Shown here piece by piece: positions 25,651-34,928 of a stretch of 64,000 nt of DNA. Under the pieces are notes generated by a model. It was not told where the DNA came from. It searched no databases and saw only the letters and a list, made by a program, of their open reading frames with translations. Both the position numbers and the translations under genes were made by a program. The DNA comes from JANQJA01 sp040880285 (GTDB lineage: Bacteria > Pseudomonadota > Gammaproteobacteria > Pseudomonadales > Azotimanducaceae): assembly GCA_040880285.1 (NCBI GenBank), contig JBBDIT010000058.1, positions 1 through 64,000 on the forward strand, read 5' to 3'. Positions within the stretch are counted from its first letter, which is position 1; each line of letters starts with the position of its first letter.

Positions 25651-27261
25651 ATGCCCGGGACAAGCGACATCATCTGGCAAGCGCTGGCAACACACCAATC
25701 AAAACTCGCTGGTACCAGATTGGCTGAACTGTTCACCGGCGACCCGGATCGCGCCAGACGCTACCAGCTCAACACCTGCGGCCTTACCCTCGACTATTCG
25801 AAAAATCTCATTACTGACGAGACATTGAACCTGTTCTCGCAACTGATCGATGCCAACGAACTACCCCATCGTGTCCAGTTAATGATGCTGGGTGACATCG
25901 TCAATACCACTGAGAATCGGCGCGCACTTCACACACTGCTTCGTACGCGCGCCAACCAGGTACCTGAACAGCTGACGGATGAAGCCCGAAAGGTACAGGA
26001 CACGCTGGCCCGCATGGAAGCCATTGCAGATGCCATCAGGAGCGGAAACTGGACCGGTTACAATGACACCCGCATCCGCAATATCATCCACATCGGCATT
26101 GGCGGTTCATACCTGGGCCCAAGGATGGTGGCAGAGGCGCTCACACCTTATGCCAGCACCGGGATCACCTGTCACTATGTCGCCAACGTGGACGGTCACC
26201 ATATCGATAAGGTGCTGAAAGACCTTTCACCGGAGGAGACGCTCGTCATCATTGCCTCCAAGACGTTCACAACCCTTGAAACCCGGGTGAACGCAGACTC
26301 TGTCAGGCAATGGTTACTTACCAAAATTCCTGAAGCAGATCTCGGCCGGCACGTCATTGCGGTGACCAACAACCTGGAGGCGGCAACACGTTTTGGGATA
26401 AACGAAGGCAACCTGTTACCTCTCTGGGAATGGGTCGGCGGACGATACTCGCTCTGGTCGGCTGTTGGTTTGCCAATCGCTATTACCCATGGATTCAAGA
26501 CCTTTCGTGCCCTCTTGGATGGTGCGGCTGCTATGGACCGTCACTTCGACGAGGCCCCGTGGCCAGACAATATGCCAATGATGTTGGCTCTGCTCGGTAT
26601 CTGGTACCACAATTTCCACGGTGCACAGAGCCATGCAATATTACCTTATGATCACCGTCTCCGGCTTCTACCGGCCCACCTTCAACAATTGGATATGGAA
26701 AGTAACGGCAAGTCAGTAACAGGCACTGGTGTCCCTGTTAGCTGGAATACGGGCCCGGTCATTTGGGGAGGGGAAGGCACCAATGGCCAACACGCATTCC
26801 ATCAACTGCTTCACCAGGGTACAAGGTTTGTTGGTATCGATTTCATTCTCCCGCTCAAACCCCATCACAAGCGGCCCGAGCACCATGATTGGTTGGTTGC
26901 CAATTGTTTTGCGCAGAGCCAGGCCCTGATGCAAGGTCGCGGGTATAAAGAGATCGAGGGTGATCCAGATACCAGGGCGCACAGGGCGATGCCGGGTAAT
27001 CGACCTTCCAACACAATCCTGATGGACAAGTTGACGCCAGAGACCCTGGGTGCACTCATCTCACTGTACGAGCACAAAGTCTTCTGCCAGGCCATGATAT
27101 GGCACATTAATCCTTTCGACCAATGGGGCGTTGAACTCGGTAAAGAATTGGGCCTTGCGATTCATGAAAGGCTAATGGCCGAAGCTACTGACGGTGAGCA
27201 GAAGCTGGATGCTTCTACTGAACAACTCATCCAGTATTACAGAGCCACCTTGAAACGATAA
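25651..27261 (+). CDS. pgi: Glucose-6-phosphate isomerase
   Basis: 536 residues from the ATG at 25651, which lies 11 bp after an AGGGGG ribosome-binding site; the TTG at 25642 is too close to it. PGI motifs seen are GIGGSYLGPRM, the SKTFTTLET phosphate loop, GGRYSLWSAVGLP, and the C-terminal QWGVELGKELG with the catalytic lysine region. It interconverts glucose-6-P and fructose-6-P. The pgi-acs order downstream of pcnB follows Pseudomonas. Confidence 0.96.
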   Translation: MPGTSDIIWQALATHQSKLAGTRLAELFTGDPDRARRYQLNTCGLTLDYSKNLITDETLNLFSQLIDANELPHRVQLMMLGDIVNTTENRRALHTLLRTRANQVPEQLTDEARKVQDTLARMEAIADAIRSGNWTGYNDTRIRNIIHIGIGGSYLGPRMVAEALTPYASTGITCHYVANVDGHHIDKVLKDLSPEETLVIIASKTFTTLETRVNADSVRQWLLTKIPEADLGRHVIAVTNNLEAATRFGINEGNLLPLWEWVGGRYSLWSAVGLPIAITHGFKTFRALLDGAAAMDRHFDEAPWPDNMPMMLALLGIWYHNFHGAQSHAILPYDHRLRLLPAHLQQLDMESNGKSVTGTGVPVSWNTGPVIWGGEGTNGQHAFHQLLHQGTRFVGIDFILPLKPHHKRPEHHDWLVANCFAQSQALMQGRGYKEIEGDPDTRAHRAMPGNRPSNTILMDKLTPETLGALISLYEHKVFCQAMIWHINPFDQWGVELGKELGLAIHERLMAEATDGEQKLDASTEQLIQYYRATLKR

Positions 27262-27291
27262 TTTCAAATACGCAGGAAGAAGGAAAGTCGC

Positions 27292-29226
27292 ATGTCTGAA
27301 CACAAAGTCTACCCGGTGATGGCAGAGTTCGCGAAACACGCCTATATCAATAATGAGCAATATCTTGCGATGTATGACGCGTCGATCAATACGCCAGAGA
27401 ACTTCTGGCAAGAGAAGGCCGAGGAATTCCTCGATTGGCACAAAACCTGGGACAAGATTACCGAGTCTGACTTCAGCAAGGGGGAAGCCAAATGGTTTCT
27501 CGGTGGCAAACTGAATGCTTGTTATAACTGCATAGACAGGCACCTTGAATCACGCGGCGATCAGATTGCAATCATTTGGGAAGGAGACGACCCGGATATC
27601 GACCTCAAATTCACCTACCGGTCAGTCTATGAACATGTTTGCCGACTTGCCAATGTCCTCAAGTCACGGGGCGTAAAAAAAGGTGACAGGGTTTGCATAT
27701 ACATGCCCATGATCCCTGAAGCGGCTTACGCAATGTTGGCATGTGCCCGAATCGGAGCCATCCACTCTGTGGTTTTTGGTGGGTTCTCACCCCAGGCGTT
27801 GCAGGATCGGATACTGGATTCCGACTGCCGGACCGTGATAACCGCCGACCAGGCAGTCCGTGGCGGCAAGCCCGTGCCGCTCAAGGCCAACACCGACAAG
27901 GCCCTTGTAGCTTGTCCGGATGTACATACGGTCATTGTCGTCAAGCGAACCAGCGCAGACATTGCGTGGAATGACAATCGCGATATCTGGTACCAGGACG
28001 CAATGCGCACAGTTGACGCCGAATGTGAACCCGAGTGGATGGATAGCGAAGACCCGTTATTTATCCTCTATACGTCCGGATCAACCGGCAAACCTAAAGG
28101 CGTGCTCCACACCACCGGCGGTTACCTGTTACAGGCTGCAATGACCCATAAGTACGTATTTGATTATCACGATGGAGACATCTACTGGTGTACAGCAGAC
28201 GTCGGTTGGGTCACGGGACATACCTACATCATCTACGGTCCCCTGGCTAATGGTGCAACAACACTGATGTTCGAAGGAGTCCCCACCTACCCAGATGCCG
28301 GTCGCTGCTGGGAGGTTTGCGACAAGCATGGGGTTAATATTTTTTATACAGCACCGACAGCGTTACGTGCCTTGATGGGCCAAGGCAATGATTTCGTAGA
28401 AAAAACCTCACGTAAGTCCTTGCGACTTCTCGGTACTGTTGGTGAACCTATCAACCCAGAAGCCTGGGAATGGTATTACCACATCGTTGGCGACAACCGA
28501 TGTCCGATCGTAGATACCTGGTGGCAGACAGAAACCGGCGGCATTATGATCACCCCCTTGCCCGGCGCCACGCCCTTAAAGCCCGGGTCCGCAACGCGCC
28601 CATTCTTTGGCGTCAAACCTGTACTGCTGGACGAGAACGGCCATGAGATACAAGGCCCAGGCAGCGGAAATCTGGCAATCAGCCAGTCATGGCCAGGACA
28701 AATCCGCACCGTCTATGGTGACCATGGCCGGTGTTTCCAAACCTACTTTTCAGCGTACAAAGGCTATTACTTTACAGGTGATGGTGCACGCCGGGATGAG
28801 GACGGTTTCTACTGGATCACCGGGCGTGTTGACGACGTAATCAACGTTTCGGGTCATCGAATGGGAACCGCTGAAGTCGAAAGTGCGCTCGTGCTGCACG
28901 ACCAGGTAGCGGAAGCCGCCGTGGTCGGTTATCCCCACGACATCAAGGGCCAGGGTATCTACGCCTACGTCACGCTGATGTCCGGATTGAAAGGTACCGA
29001 TGAACTGCGGGAGGAACTCAATACCCTGGTCCGAGAAGAAATAGGCGCTATTGCCAAACCCGATATTATTCAATGGGCACCGGGCTTACCGAAGACCCGT
29101 TCCGGGAAAATTATGCGCCGCATCTTACGCAAGATCGCAGAGAATGATTTGGATAACCTGGGCGATACCTCTACGCTGGCAGACCCGGCAGTGGTCGACG
29201 ACCTGATCGCCAATCGCGGTGACTGA
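27292..29226 (+). CDS. acs: Acetyl-CoA synthetase (AMP-forming)
   Basis: 644 residues with an AAGGAAA ribosome-binding site. It is an ANL-superfamily enzyme: YTSGSTGKPKGVLHT (ATP loop), DTWWQTETGG, YYFTGDGARRDEDG, and the acetylation-site motif TRSGKIMRR (lysine near residue 608). It converts acetate, ATP and CoA into acetyl-CoA. In Pseudomonas acs is a target of CbrB/Crc carbon control, and it lies in the same region as the cbrAB-crcZ genes here. Confidence 0.97.
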   Translation: MSEHKVYPVMAEFAKHAYINNEQYLAMYDASINTPENFWQEKAEEFLDWHKTWDKITESDFSKGEAKWFLGGKLNACYNCIDRHLESRGDQIAIIWEGDDPDIDLKFTYRSVYEHVCRLANVLKSRGVKKGDRVCIYMPMIPEAAYAMLACARIGAIHSVVFGGFSPQALQDRILDSDCRTVITADQAVRGGKPVPLKANTDKALVACPDVHTVIVVKRTSADIAWNDNRDIWYQDAMRTVDAECEPEWMDSEDPLFILYTSGSTGKPKGVLHTTGGYLLQAAMTHKYVFDYHDGDIYWCTADVGWVTGHTYIIYGPLANGATTLMFEGVPTYPDAGRCWEVCDKHGVNIFYTAPTALRALMGQGNDFVEKTSRKSLRLLGTVGEPINPEAWEWYYHIVGDNRCPIVDTWWQTETGGIMITPLPGATPLKPGSATRPFFGVKPVLLDENGHEIQGPGSGNLAISQSWPGQIRTVYGDHGRCFQTYFSAYKGYYFTGDGARRDEDGFYWITGRVDDVINVSGHRMGTAEVESALVLHDQVAEAAVVGYPHDIKGQGIYAYVTLMSGLKGTDELREELNTLVREEIGAIAKPDIIQWAPGLPKTRSGKIMRRILRKIAENDLDNLGDTSTLADPAVVDDLIANRGD

Positions 29227-29249
29227 CCCGATGGGCGTACCTGCTCTTC

Positions 29250-31472
29250 TCAGGTCGCGATACGACGTAAATATATCGGATGCCCGGTCAGTCTCACTTG
29301 ATTGGCATTGAGTCGATTACCGAGTGCGTCTTCCATGTAGCCAAAAGTTTCATCCCGGGACAACGCCAACGACTCGCCATGTACCCACGTCAATTCTATC
29401 CGTTCACCATCCGGCCTCTCGAATACAAACCGATACCGACCGTGACGATTACCCTGACGTGCCGGCAGGTCAGCGCGAACAAGCGTACTGTCTCCCAGCA
29501 CTGAAAGGAAAGTGCGAAGCGCCACAAATGCCGGACGACGACGCCAGGCATCAGGGTTGGTGTCGTCAATCAGTCCGAATCCGCGAGAGACGAGTCGCCA
29601 CCAATACACCCGGTCAATAAAACCAGACCCCAGCGCCAGGCAAAGGTAACGCAGCATGTAATCACCGTAGGTTTGCTCACTTACACCGGGTACGAGCGCC
29701 ACGTCCTCATCTCGCAAATAGGGTAGTGCAATAGGTGAGTACACACCGGTTTTTTCAATAGGCCAGTTCACTTCGGATATCACAACCTTGTCAGCGCAAG
29801 CTGGTGCCCAACTCGCAATGGCGCGTGCCAGGGCAAATTTTTCAATGGAATTAAACAGATTCTGGGGGTTCTCTGGTGCCCCGCGCCTGTCTACATATAG
29901 GTGATGGGAAAGTGCAGACAAGGGAACGCCAGAAGGCCACTCCTTCAAGGCCGGGAACAGAAACGGATACTCAAAGTCGATGGCCGACGGTCCCATGAGC
30001 TTCACGTTCGGCCAGCGCACAGCTAACTCGCGGAGTGGTCGGTACAGGAACGCCAGTTCCCTGAAGTCCCAGATACCCCACTTCACCCGGTTGACTGCAT
30101 GTGCAATCTCTGCGCACTCAATCACGTCACCTACCTGGTGGAATACTTCAATGACAAACTTGTGCCAGCTTTCGGGCTCGGTGACAGCGCGACGATCCTG
30201 CACCAACGCAACCGTTACTGAATGATTCGCAGCATTTAGCTCATGCACCGCCTGGTACTTGAATTCGCGCTGCCCGGGATCCTCGTGATGGTAAATTCGG
30301 ACAATGACCGGAATAGAACCTAATTCACCTAACAACTCAAATTGCTTGTGCCAGGTTACCGGATCGGGAGTAACCGCCATGCCTACTCGATCAGCAAAAT
30401 TCACCGGCGATGCAAAGCCCCTGGCAATGACACTTCGATAGGCACGGAATACGCCGCCTGCTGCCCTAAAAGTCTCTACTATCATCCTCAGGTACCGCGC
30501 CCGCGGGTACTGCTTGAGTCGTTCACGGCGATCCAGTCCGCCATAGGGTTGGTCTGTACGACTGTCCCAGATCCAGATGTCCCTGGGTGCCGGGTAGCCT
30601 GGTGAAGTGTTTCGTGATCGTCGGGCCTCGCGAATTGGATGCCGTAATCTGCGAGAACGCGTATGCAGGCTGAACAGCCACTGATAAAACCGGACCCACT
30701 TGATGAGCGCTGGTGGCGGGCGGGCATCCCAATACATCTCAAGAAACAGGTCCAGAAGCCCGGAAGGAATATTGAGACGCGATAAATCCTGCCCTCGAAC
30801 CCTCACGCCCAGGTCCGTTACTATCCGACCACGGTTCAAATCAATAACCTGGAAGTCGCACCAGTCGCCTGAAGGCAGCGCCTTCAGGAGGATGTTCTGG
30901 TTGCCAAAATCCCGGTGATTAAAACCGGCATCGTGCATTCGGCGTGCACCTTGTGCAGTGGCATTCAACAGGTCCATGAATAGCCTGCACTCGGGTTCGT
31001 GGTAAATGAGTTTGAGCAGGGCGTCGCCAAAGCTTTCGACACCAGCGCTGTACTCTGCAACAAAATAACTCTCGACAAGCGTCCCGCGCTCTGTGCGCTC
31101 GAGATAAGCAACCGGCGTGGGGGTTCCGACGCCCGCAGCAGTAAGATGAGTAGCCGCAAGATACGATCGCTGCGCCTTGGAACCGCGCCGGCGGTTTCGC
31201 AGGCCTGCGACAAAAGATTCGCTGCCAAATGATTTGACAACGAAAGTATGACGCTTGCCGTTCACCGGTAACTCAACCCGGATATTCCGATTACGTCCGG
31301 CGGCGAGCAATTTCGCATCAGGCGAAGCAAGACACATGGGTAGTTTCGCCAGGGCCGCAATGAAATCGTCTGCCTGGTAGCCAGGATCCATTTGTCCGAT
31401 ATAGGGTCCCACGGAGAGGTATTCTTCCGTGGTCCCAGCCTTATCCAAACTTGCAGGTGAGTGTATCGGCAT
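29250..31472 (-). CDS. Fusion of a Kdo/LPS-kinase-like domain and a TIM-barrel glycosidase-like domain
   Basis: 740 residues. Residues about 50-255 resemble the LPS/Kdo kinase (WaaP/InaA) fold: a VVK lysine (K80), the catalytic loop HRDFGNQNILL (H186, D188, N193), and DLN (D211) in place of DFG. Residues about 360-690 resemble a clan-A glycosidase barrel, with a putative acid/base in IECAEIAHAVN (E455) and a putative nucleophile in VVISEVNWP (E567), then a beta-rich tail. No signal peptide is seen, so it is probably cytoplasmic. A role in envelope sugar or exopolysaccharide chemistry is inference. It is convergent with acs and starts the accessory segment. Confidence 0.7.
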   Translation of the reverse strand: MPIHSPASLDKAGTTEEYLSVGPYIGQMDPGYQADDFIAALAKLPMCLASPDAKLLAAGRNRNIRVELPVNGKRHTFVVKSFGSESFVAGLRNRRRGSKAQRSYLAATHLTAAGVGTPTPVAYLERTERGTLVESYFVAEYSAGVESFGDALLKLIYHEPECRLFMDLLNATAQGARRMHDAGFNHRDFGNQNILLKALPSGDWCDFQVIDLNRGRIVTDLGVRVRGQDLSRLNIPSGLLDLFLEMYWDARPPPALIKWVRFYQWLFSLHTRSRRLRHPIREARRSRNTSPGYPAPRDIWIWDSRTDQPYGGLDRRERLKQYPRARYLRMIVETFRAAGGVFRAYRSVIARGFASPVNFADRVGMAVTPDPVTWHKQFELLGELGSIPVIVRIYHHEDPGQREFKYQAVHELNAANHSVTVALVQDRRAVTEPESWHKFVIEVFHQVGDVIECAEIAHAVNRVKWGIWDFRELAFLYRPLRELAVRWPNVKLMGPSAIDFEYPFLFPALKEWPSGVPLSALSHHLYVDRRGAPENPQNLFNSIEKFALARAIASWAPACADKVVISEVNWPIEKTGVYSPIALPYLRDEDVALVPGVSEQTYGDYMLRYLCLALGSGFIDRVYWWRLVSRGFGLIDDTNPDAWRRRPAFVALRTFLSVLGDSTLVRADLPARQGNRHGRYRFVFERPDGERIELTWVHGESLALSRDETFGYMEDALGNRLNANQVRLTGHPIYLRRIAT

Positions 31473-31523
31473 AGATCAGGAGTCTTTCAGGATATCAGTC
31501 ACAGGGATTGAGACTTTGCCTGC

Positions 31524-32708
31524 TCAATCAGGTAGGCCAAGCACCCGTTTGGCGATGATATTACGCTGGATCTCATTGCTGCCACTGTAGATGGAAGCAG
31601 CACGCGATGACATCAACCTGCGCACGTCTTCGAGCTCCTGACTGGCAAAACATTTTCCTTCCCAACCAAACCCCCTGTTACCGCGCAGCGATGTCGCAAG
31701 ATCATAGTAGATTTTTTCGAGATCGGTACTCATGACTTTGAAAATTGAAGTAGCCGGCCCGGGTGTCTGCCCATCCGCCGACTCTTCGACCACTCGCCTT
31801 TGAGTCAACTTGAGCGCACGTGAATCCATATCGTATTGCAGGACCCGGGAGCGCATCCCGGTATCCGCGATCTTGCCGCCAACCAAACCAACATACTCTT
31901 TCGCGATTTCCGACAATCCGGAAAAGCCACGATTACCGGTACTGCCGGCAAGTAGTGATTCCATACCGGAGCGCTCATGCTGCAATAGCCGTTTCCCCAC
32001 GGTCCATCCCTTGTTCAGTTCACCAACGAGATCATCCCGGGCGGCCAGCGCATTGTCGAAAAACACCTGATTAAAAGGTGATTCACCACTCATCAGTCGT
32101 ATCGGCTTGACCGTGATTCCCGGCTGGTCCATAGGCAATAGCATAAAGCTGATGCCTTCGTGTTTCGGTACATTCGGGTCCGTGCGAACCAGGATAAACA
32201 TCCAGTCGGCATTGTGTGCACCGGAGGTCCAAATCTTTGAGCCGTTAATGACATAATGGTCACCTTCGAGTTCCGCACGCGTCTGCAGGCTGGCGAGATC
32301 GGATCCAGCACCTGGCTCACTATAGCCCTGGCACCACTCGACTTGTGCCCGGGTAATTCTGGGCAGGTGCGTTTGCTTCTGTTCTTCCGTGCCGTATTCC
32401 AGCAATGTAGGGCCAATCATTGATGTACCGAAGCCGGACAACGCAGGACGCGCCCGGATTCTTCTCATCTCTTCAAGTAGAATCACATATTCATCCTTGG
32501 AAAGACCCCCGCCGCCATAAACTTTGGGCCAGGTGGGTACGGTCCATCCTTTCTCGACCATTCGTTTGAGCCACAACAAGGTATCCGGATCCCTGATCTT
32601 GATTTTTGTACTACCGTTTGAAACCTCACCCGGTCCACGCGCCCCTTGGGGACAATTTTCTTCCAGCCAGGCTCTTGTCTCAGCCCGGAACGTCTCCAGA
32701 TTGGCCAT
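31524..32708 (-). CDS. Acyl-CoA dehydrogenase family protein
   Basis: 394 residues from the ATG at 32708; ATGs at 32717 and 32768 are alternatives. It is a flavoprotein with QGYSEPGAGSDLASLQTR and NGSKIWTSGAHNADW (FAD/substrate motifs) and a C-terminal IYSGSNEIQRNIIAKRVLG. The position of the MCAD catalytic glutamate (YEGT) is serine here (YSGS), as in some large acyl-CoA dehydrogenases that use another base or a partner subunit. It likely oxidises an acyl- or steroid-side-chain-CoA; the substrate is unknown. No other beta-oxidation gene lies nearby. Confidence 0.85.
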   Translation of the reverse strand: MANLETFRAETRAWLEENCPQGARGPGEVSNGSTKIKIRDPDTLLWLKRMVEKGWTVPTWPKVYGGGGLSKDEYVILLEEMRRIRARPALSGFGTSMIGPTLLEYGTEEQKQTHLPRITRAQVEWCQGYSEPGAGSDLASLQTRAELEGDHYVINGSKIWTSGAHNADWMFILVRTDPNVPKHEGISFMLLPMDQPGITVKPIRLMSGESPFNQVFFDNALAARDDLVGELNKGWTVGKRLLQHERSGMESLLAGSTGNRGFSGLSEIAKEYVGLVGGKIADTGMRSRVLQYDMDSRALKLTQRRVVEESADGQTPGPATSIFKVMSTDLEKIYYDLATSLRGNRGFGWEGKCFASQELEDVRRLMSSRAASIYSGSNEIQRNIIAKRVLGLPD

Positions 32709-32926
32709 TTCATTCATCCATTGCGAGTCAGGTGACTCCAAAGCTAGCAGAATGAGCGCCATTGGCAAAGCAGCGCTTCAATGGTTTTTACAATGTCCAC
32801 TTCAGGCGGATCGTCCGCCTGCTGCAGAACCTGATTCAACCTGAATTTGACCTTTCCGGTTAATCCTAGTTGAATAACTCGCGAATCTTTCGCTATCCGC
32901 CGGGTGATCCTGAATTGCGACTAAAG

Positions 32927-33970
32927 ATGCTTTCCGAGCGCCTGCGCAAATACTCATGGCTGTTTTTGTTCCTGCTGGCACTTACAAGGCCGGGCAGTGC
33001 CGATACGCCACTGACAGTTAACTCCGAGCATTTTGAATTCGAATCCTATGGTGCCCCCGCCGTTGCCATGCGAGACATCCAGATCAAACTGGAAGAAAAC
33101 TACGATCGAATATTACGTGATCTGGAACTTTCCAATTTACCTCGTATCAAGATTGTCGTCTGGACCAATCTTATGGCGTTTACCAATGCCCGAACAGGCG
33201 CCATGGGTACGCACGAACCAGCCAGTTACTTTATCCATCCTGGTGACGACCGCATGATCATCGGTCTCATGTATACACGCGGCATGGATCTAGCCGAACT
33301 CCTTCACCAGTTTACTCATATCGCGACATTGCAGGTAAACCCGGGCCTTCGATCATCTTCGCGCTGGTTGTGGGAGTCCCTTGCCCTGTACCACGCGCGG
33401 CAGTTCTATCCACCTTCGCAACTCTCCTGTATCAGTCTCTCGGATGCACCGTCACTGGGATGGCTGAATGTACCAGCCCATCATGAAACGCTGAGGCGCG
33501 TGGGTTATCTGCTGGGCGACTTTCTGGCCAATGAGTACGAAACCGACACCCTGATCAAATTGGTGCGACAACCCGATAAGCTCCAACAAGTACTCAAGGT
33601 CAGCGAAGAGGAATTTGAAAGCGACTGGCACCGCTTCATTGCCAATCGTTATCTCTCCAGTGGCCAAATCCCTTCAATTCTGTCGGATCTGCAAATTAAC
33701 CGGGAAGTTGCCGGTAACACCTTCTATTTCGAGGATGGCAGAACCCTGTACCTCAGAGGGGATCATGGTGTTACCATCGCCGAGGGCGACCATGTCCAAA
33801 CGGGGGTTTGGACAATCGAGGGTCAAACCCGGTTATGCTGGCAAGTACTCAATTTTGACAAGTTTTGTACCCGTTTTCGGATGACCGGGAACCAGTTCTG
33901 GCTGGATACCTTGTCGGACTGCCAAAGATATTCTCTGCGCCGTGAAATCGGAAACGCAGAAAACTACTAG
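32927..33970 (+). CDS. Exported gluzincin-like protein with a degenerate HQxxH motif
   Basis: 347 residues from the ATG at 32927, which gives a typical Sec signal peptide (basic start, LFLFLLAL core, cleavage near GSA-DTP). A TTG at 32870 would add 19 residues before it. The region LLHQFTHIATLQVN followed by WLWESLALYHA has the layout of peptidase MA/M1-like metalloproteases (HExxH...E). The catalytic glutamate is replaced by glutamine (CAG codon). The C-terminus holds a beta-rich domain with two or three cysteines. It is probably periplasmic and catalytically weak or dead. Function unknown. Confidence 0.65.
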   Translation: MLSERLRKYSWLFLFLLALTRPGSADTPLTVNSEHFEFESYGAPAVAMRDIQIKLEENYDRILRDLELSNLPRIKIVVWTNLMAFTNARTGAMGTHEPASYFIHPGDDRMIIGLMYTRGMDLAELLHQFTHIATLQVNPGLRSSSRWLWESLALYHARQFYPPSQLSCISLSDAPSLGWLNVPAHHETLRRVGYLLGDFLANEYETDTLIKLVRQPDKLQQVLKVSEEEFESDWHRFIANRYLSSGQIPSILSDLQINREVAGNTFYFEDGRTLYLRGDHGVTIAEGDHVQTGVWTIEGQTRLCWQVLNFDKFCTRFRMTGNQFWLDTLSDCQRYSLRREIGNAENY

Positions 33971-34057
33971 CCGATAGCCTATGGATTGCACTAAGGTATC
34001 GATAGAGGTAATCCGGTAGATTGATAGATAACTACAAGTTTCGAGCCCTGACGCATT

Positions 34058-34819
34058 ATGAATGATAACACCATCAAGCACGTGGTCAGCTGCCAGGAAT
34101 GCAGCCTTAACGCTCTGTGCATCCCCCACGGTCTCTCTACCAGTGAGATTGATGAAATCAACGTGATGATCAAGCGTGGCCGTCCTCTGCATAGGAATGA
34201 CATGGCTTTCGAGCAGGGCGACAAGTTTCAATCTCTCTTTGCTGTCCGTTCTGGAGCACTCAAGGTATATACCATGAACAAGTCCGGAGAGGAGCAGGTC
34301 ATCGGTTTCTATTTACCCGGCGAAATATTTGGCCTGGATGCCATCGACGGCGAAATTCACCAGTGCTCGGCTAAAGCGCTGGAGACCTCCGCGATCTGTG
34401 AGATTCCGTATGACCAGTTGCAACCCTTGTCAGGCAAGATCGGTAACCTGCAATTGCAGATGTATAAGCTTTTGAGTCGCGAAATCCGGCAAGACCAGAA
34501 TTTGCAAACACTTCTCAGCAAGATGTCAGCGGAAGAACGCCTGAGTTCGTTCCTGTTAAACCTTGCCATCAGGTACCAACAACGCAAACTGTCTCCGGTA
34601 TCCTTCCGGCTGCCCATGTCAAGGGCAGATATTGGTAACTACCTCGGCCTTGCAGTTGAAACCGTAAGCCGGGCATTTACTCGCATGCAGGAGAATGGGA
34701 TTATCAAAGTGGACCAACGTGAAGTACGCATTATCGATCGACAACAATTATGCAGTCTGGCTGATACTGAATGTCCGGCCCCCCTGATCGAAGCGTTGGA
34801 CGCCCAGGGCCAGAATTAG
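34058..34819 (+). CDS. fnr: FNR/Anr-type anaerobic transcriptional regulator
   Basis: 253 residues, CRP/FNR family. The oxygen-sensing [4Fe-4S] ligands are present: C12, C15 and C21 (SCQECSLNALC) plus C103 (HQC). The cNMP-binding-like barrel is followed by a dimer helix and an HTH with ETVSRAFTRMQ, which matches the E..SR contacts to TTGAT half-sites. It should switch genes on or off at low oxygen. A strong bidirectional terminator separates it from pnp. It may be monocistronic. Confidence 0.94.
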   Translation: MNDNTIKHVVSCQECSLNALCIPHGLSTSEIDEINVMIKRGRPLHRNDMAFEQGDKFQSLFAVRSGALKVYTMNKSGEEQVIGFYLPGEIFGLDAIDGEIHQCSAKALETSAICEIPYDQLQPLSGKIGNLQLQMYKLLSREIRQDQNLQTLLSKMSAEERLSSFLLNLAIRYQQRKLSPVSFRLPMSRADIGNYLGLAVETVSRAFTRMQENGIIKVDQREVRIIDRQQLCSLADTECPAPLIEALDAQGQN

Positions 34820-34877
34820 CGCTACTGAACCAGGCGTTTTTCGCGGTTCATCCATATAGCCCAGTAAGCGAAAACAA

Positions 34878-34904
34878 AAGACCCGGGACTAACCCGGGTC
34901 TTTG
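34878..34904. terminator. Bidirectional terminator between fnr and pnp
   Basis: AAAGACCCGGG-ACTAA-CCCGGGTCTTT is an 11-bp perfect stem with A-rich and T-rich flanks, suited to end transcription of the convergent fnr and pnp transcripts. Confidence 0.9.
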
Positions 34905-34928
34905 CTCATTACTCGTTACGCTCAAGAG

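Noticed and set aside
32870..32926. Longer N-terminus of the gluzincin-like protein from a TTG
   Set aside because: It would place 19 residues before a typical Sec signal peptide; the ATG at 32927 gives a normal exported precursor.
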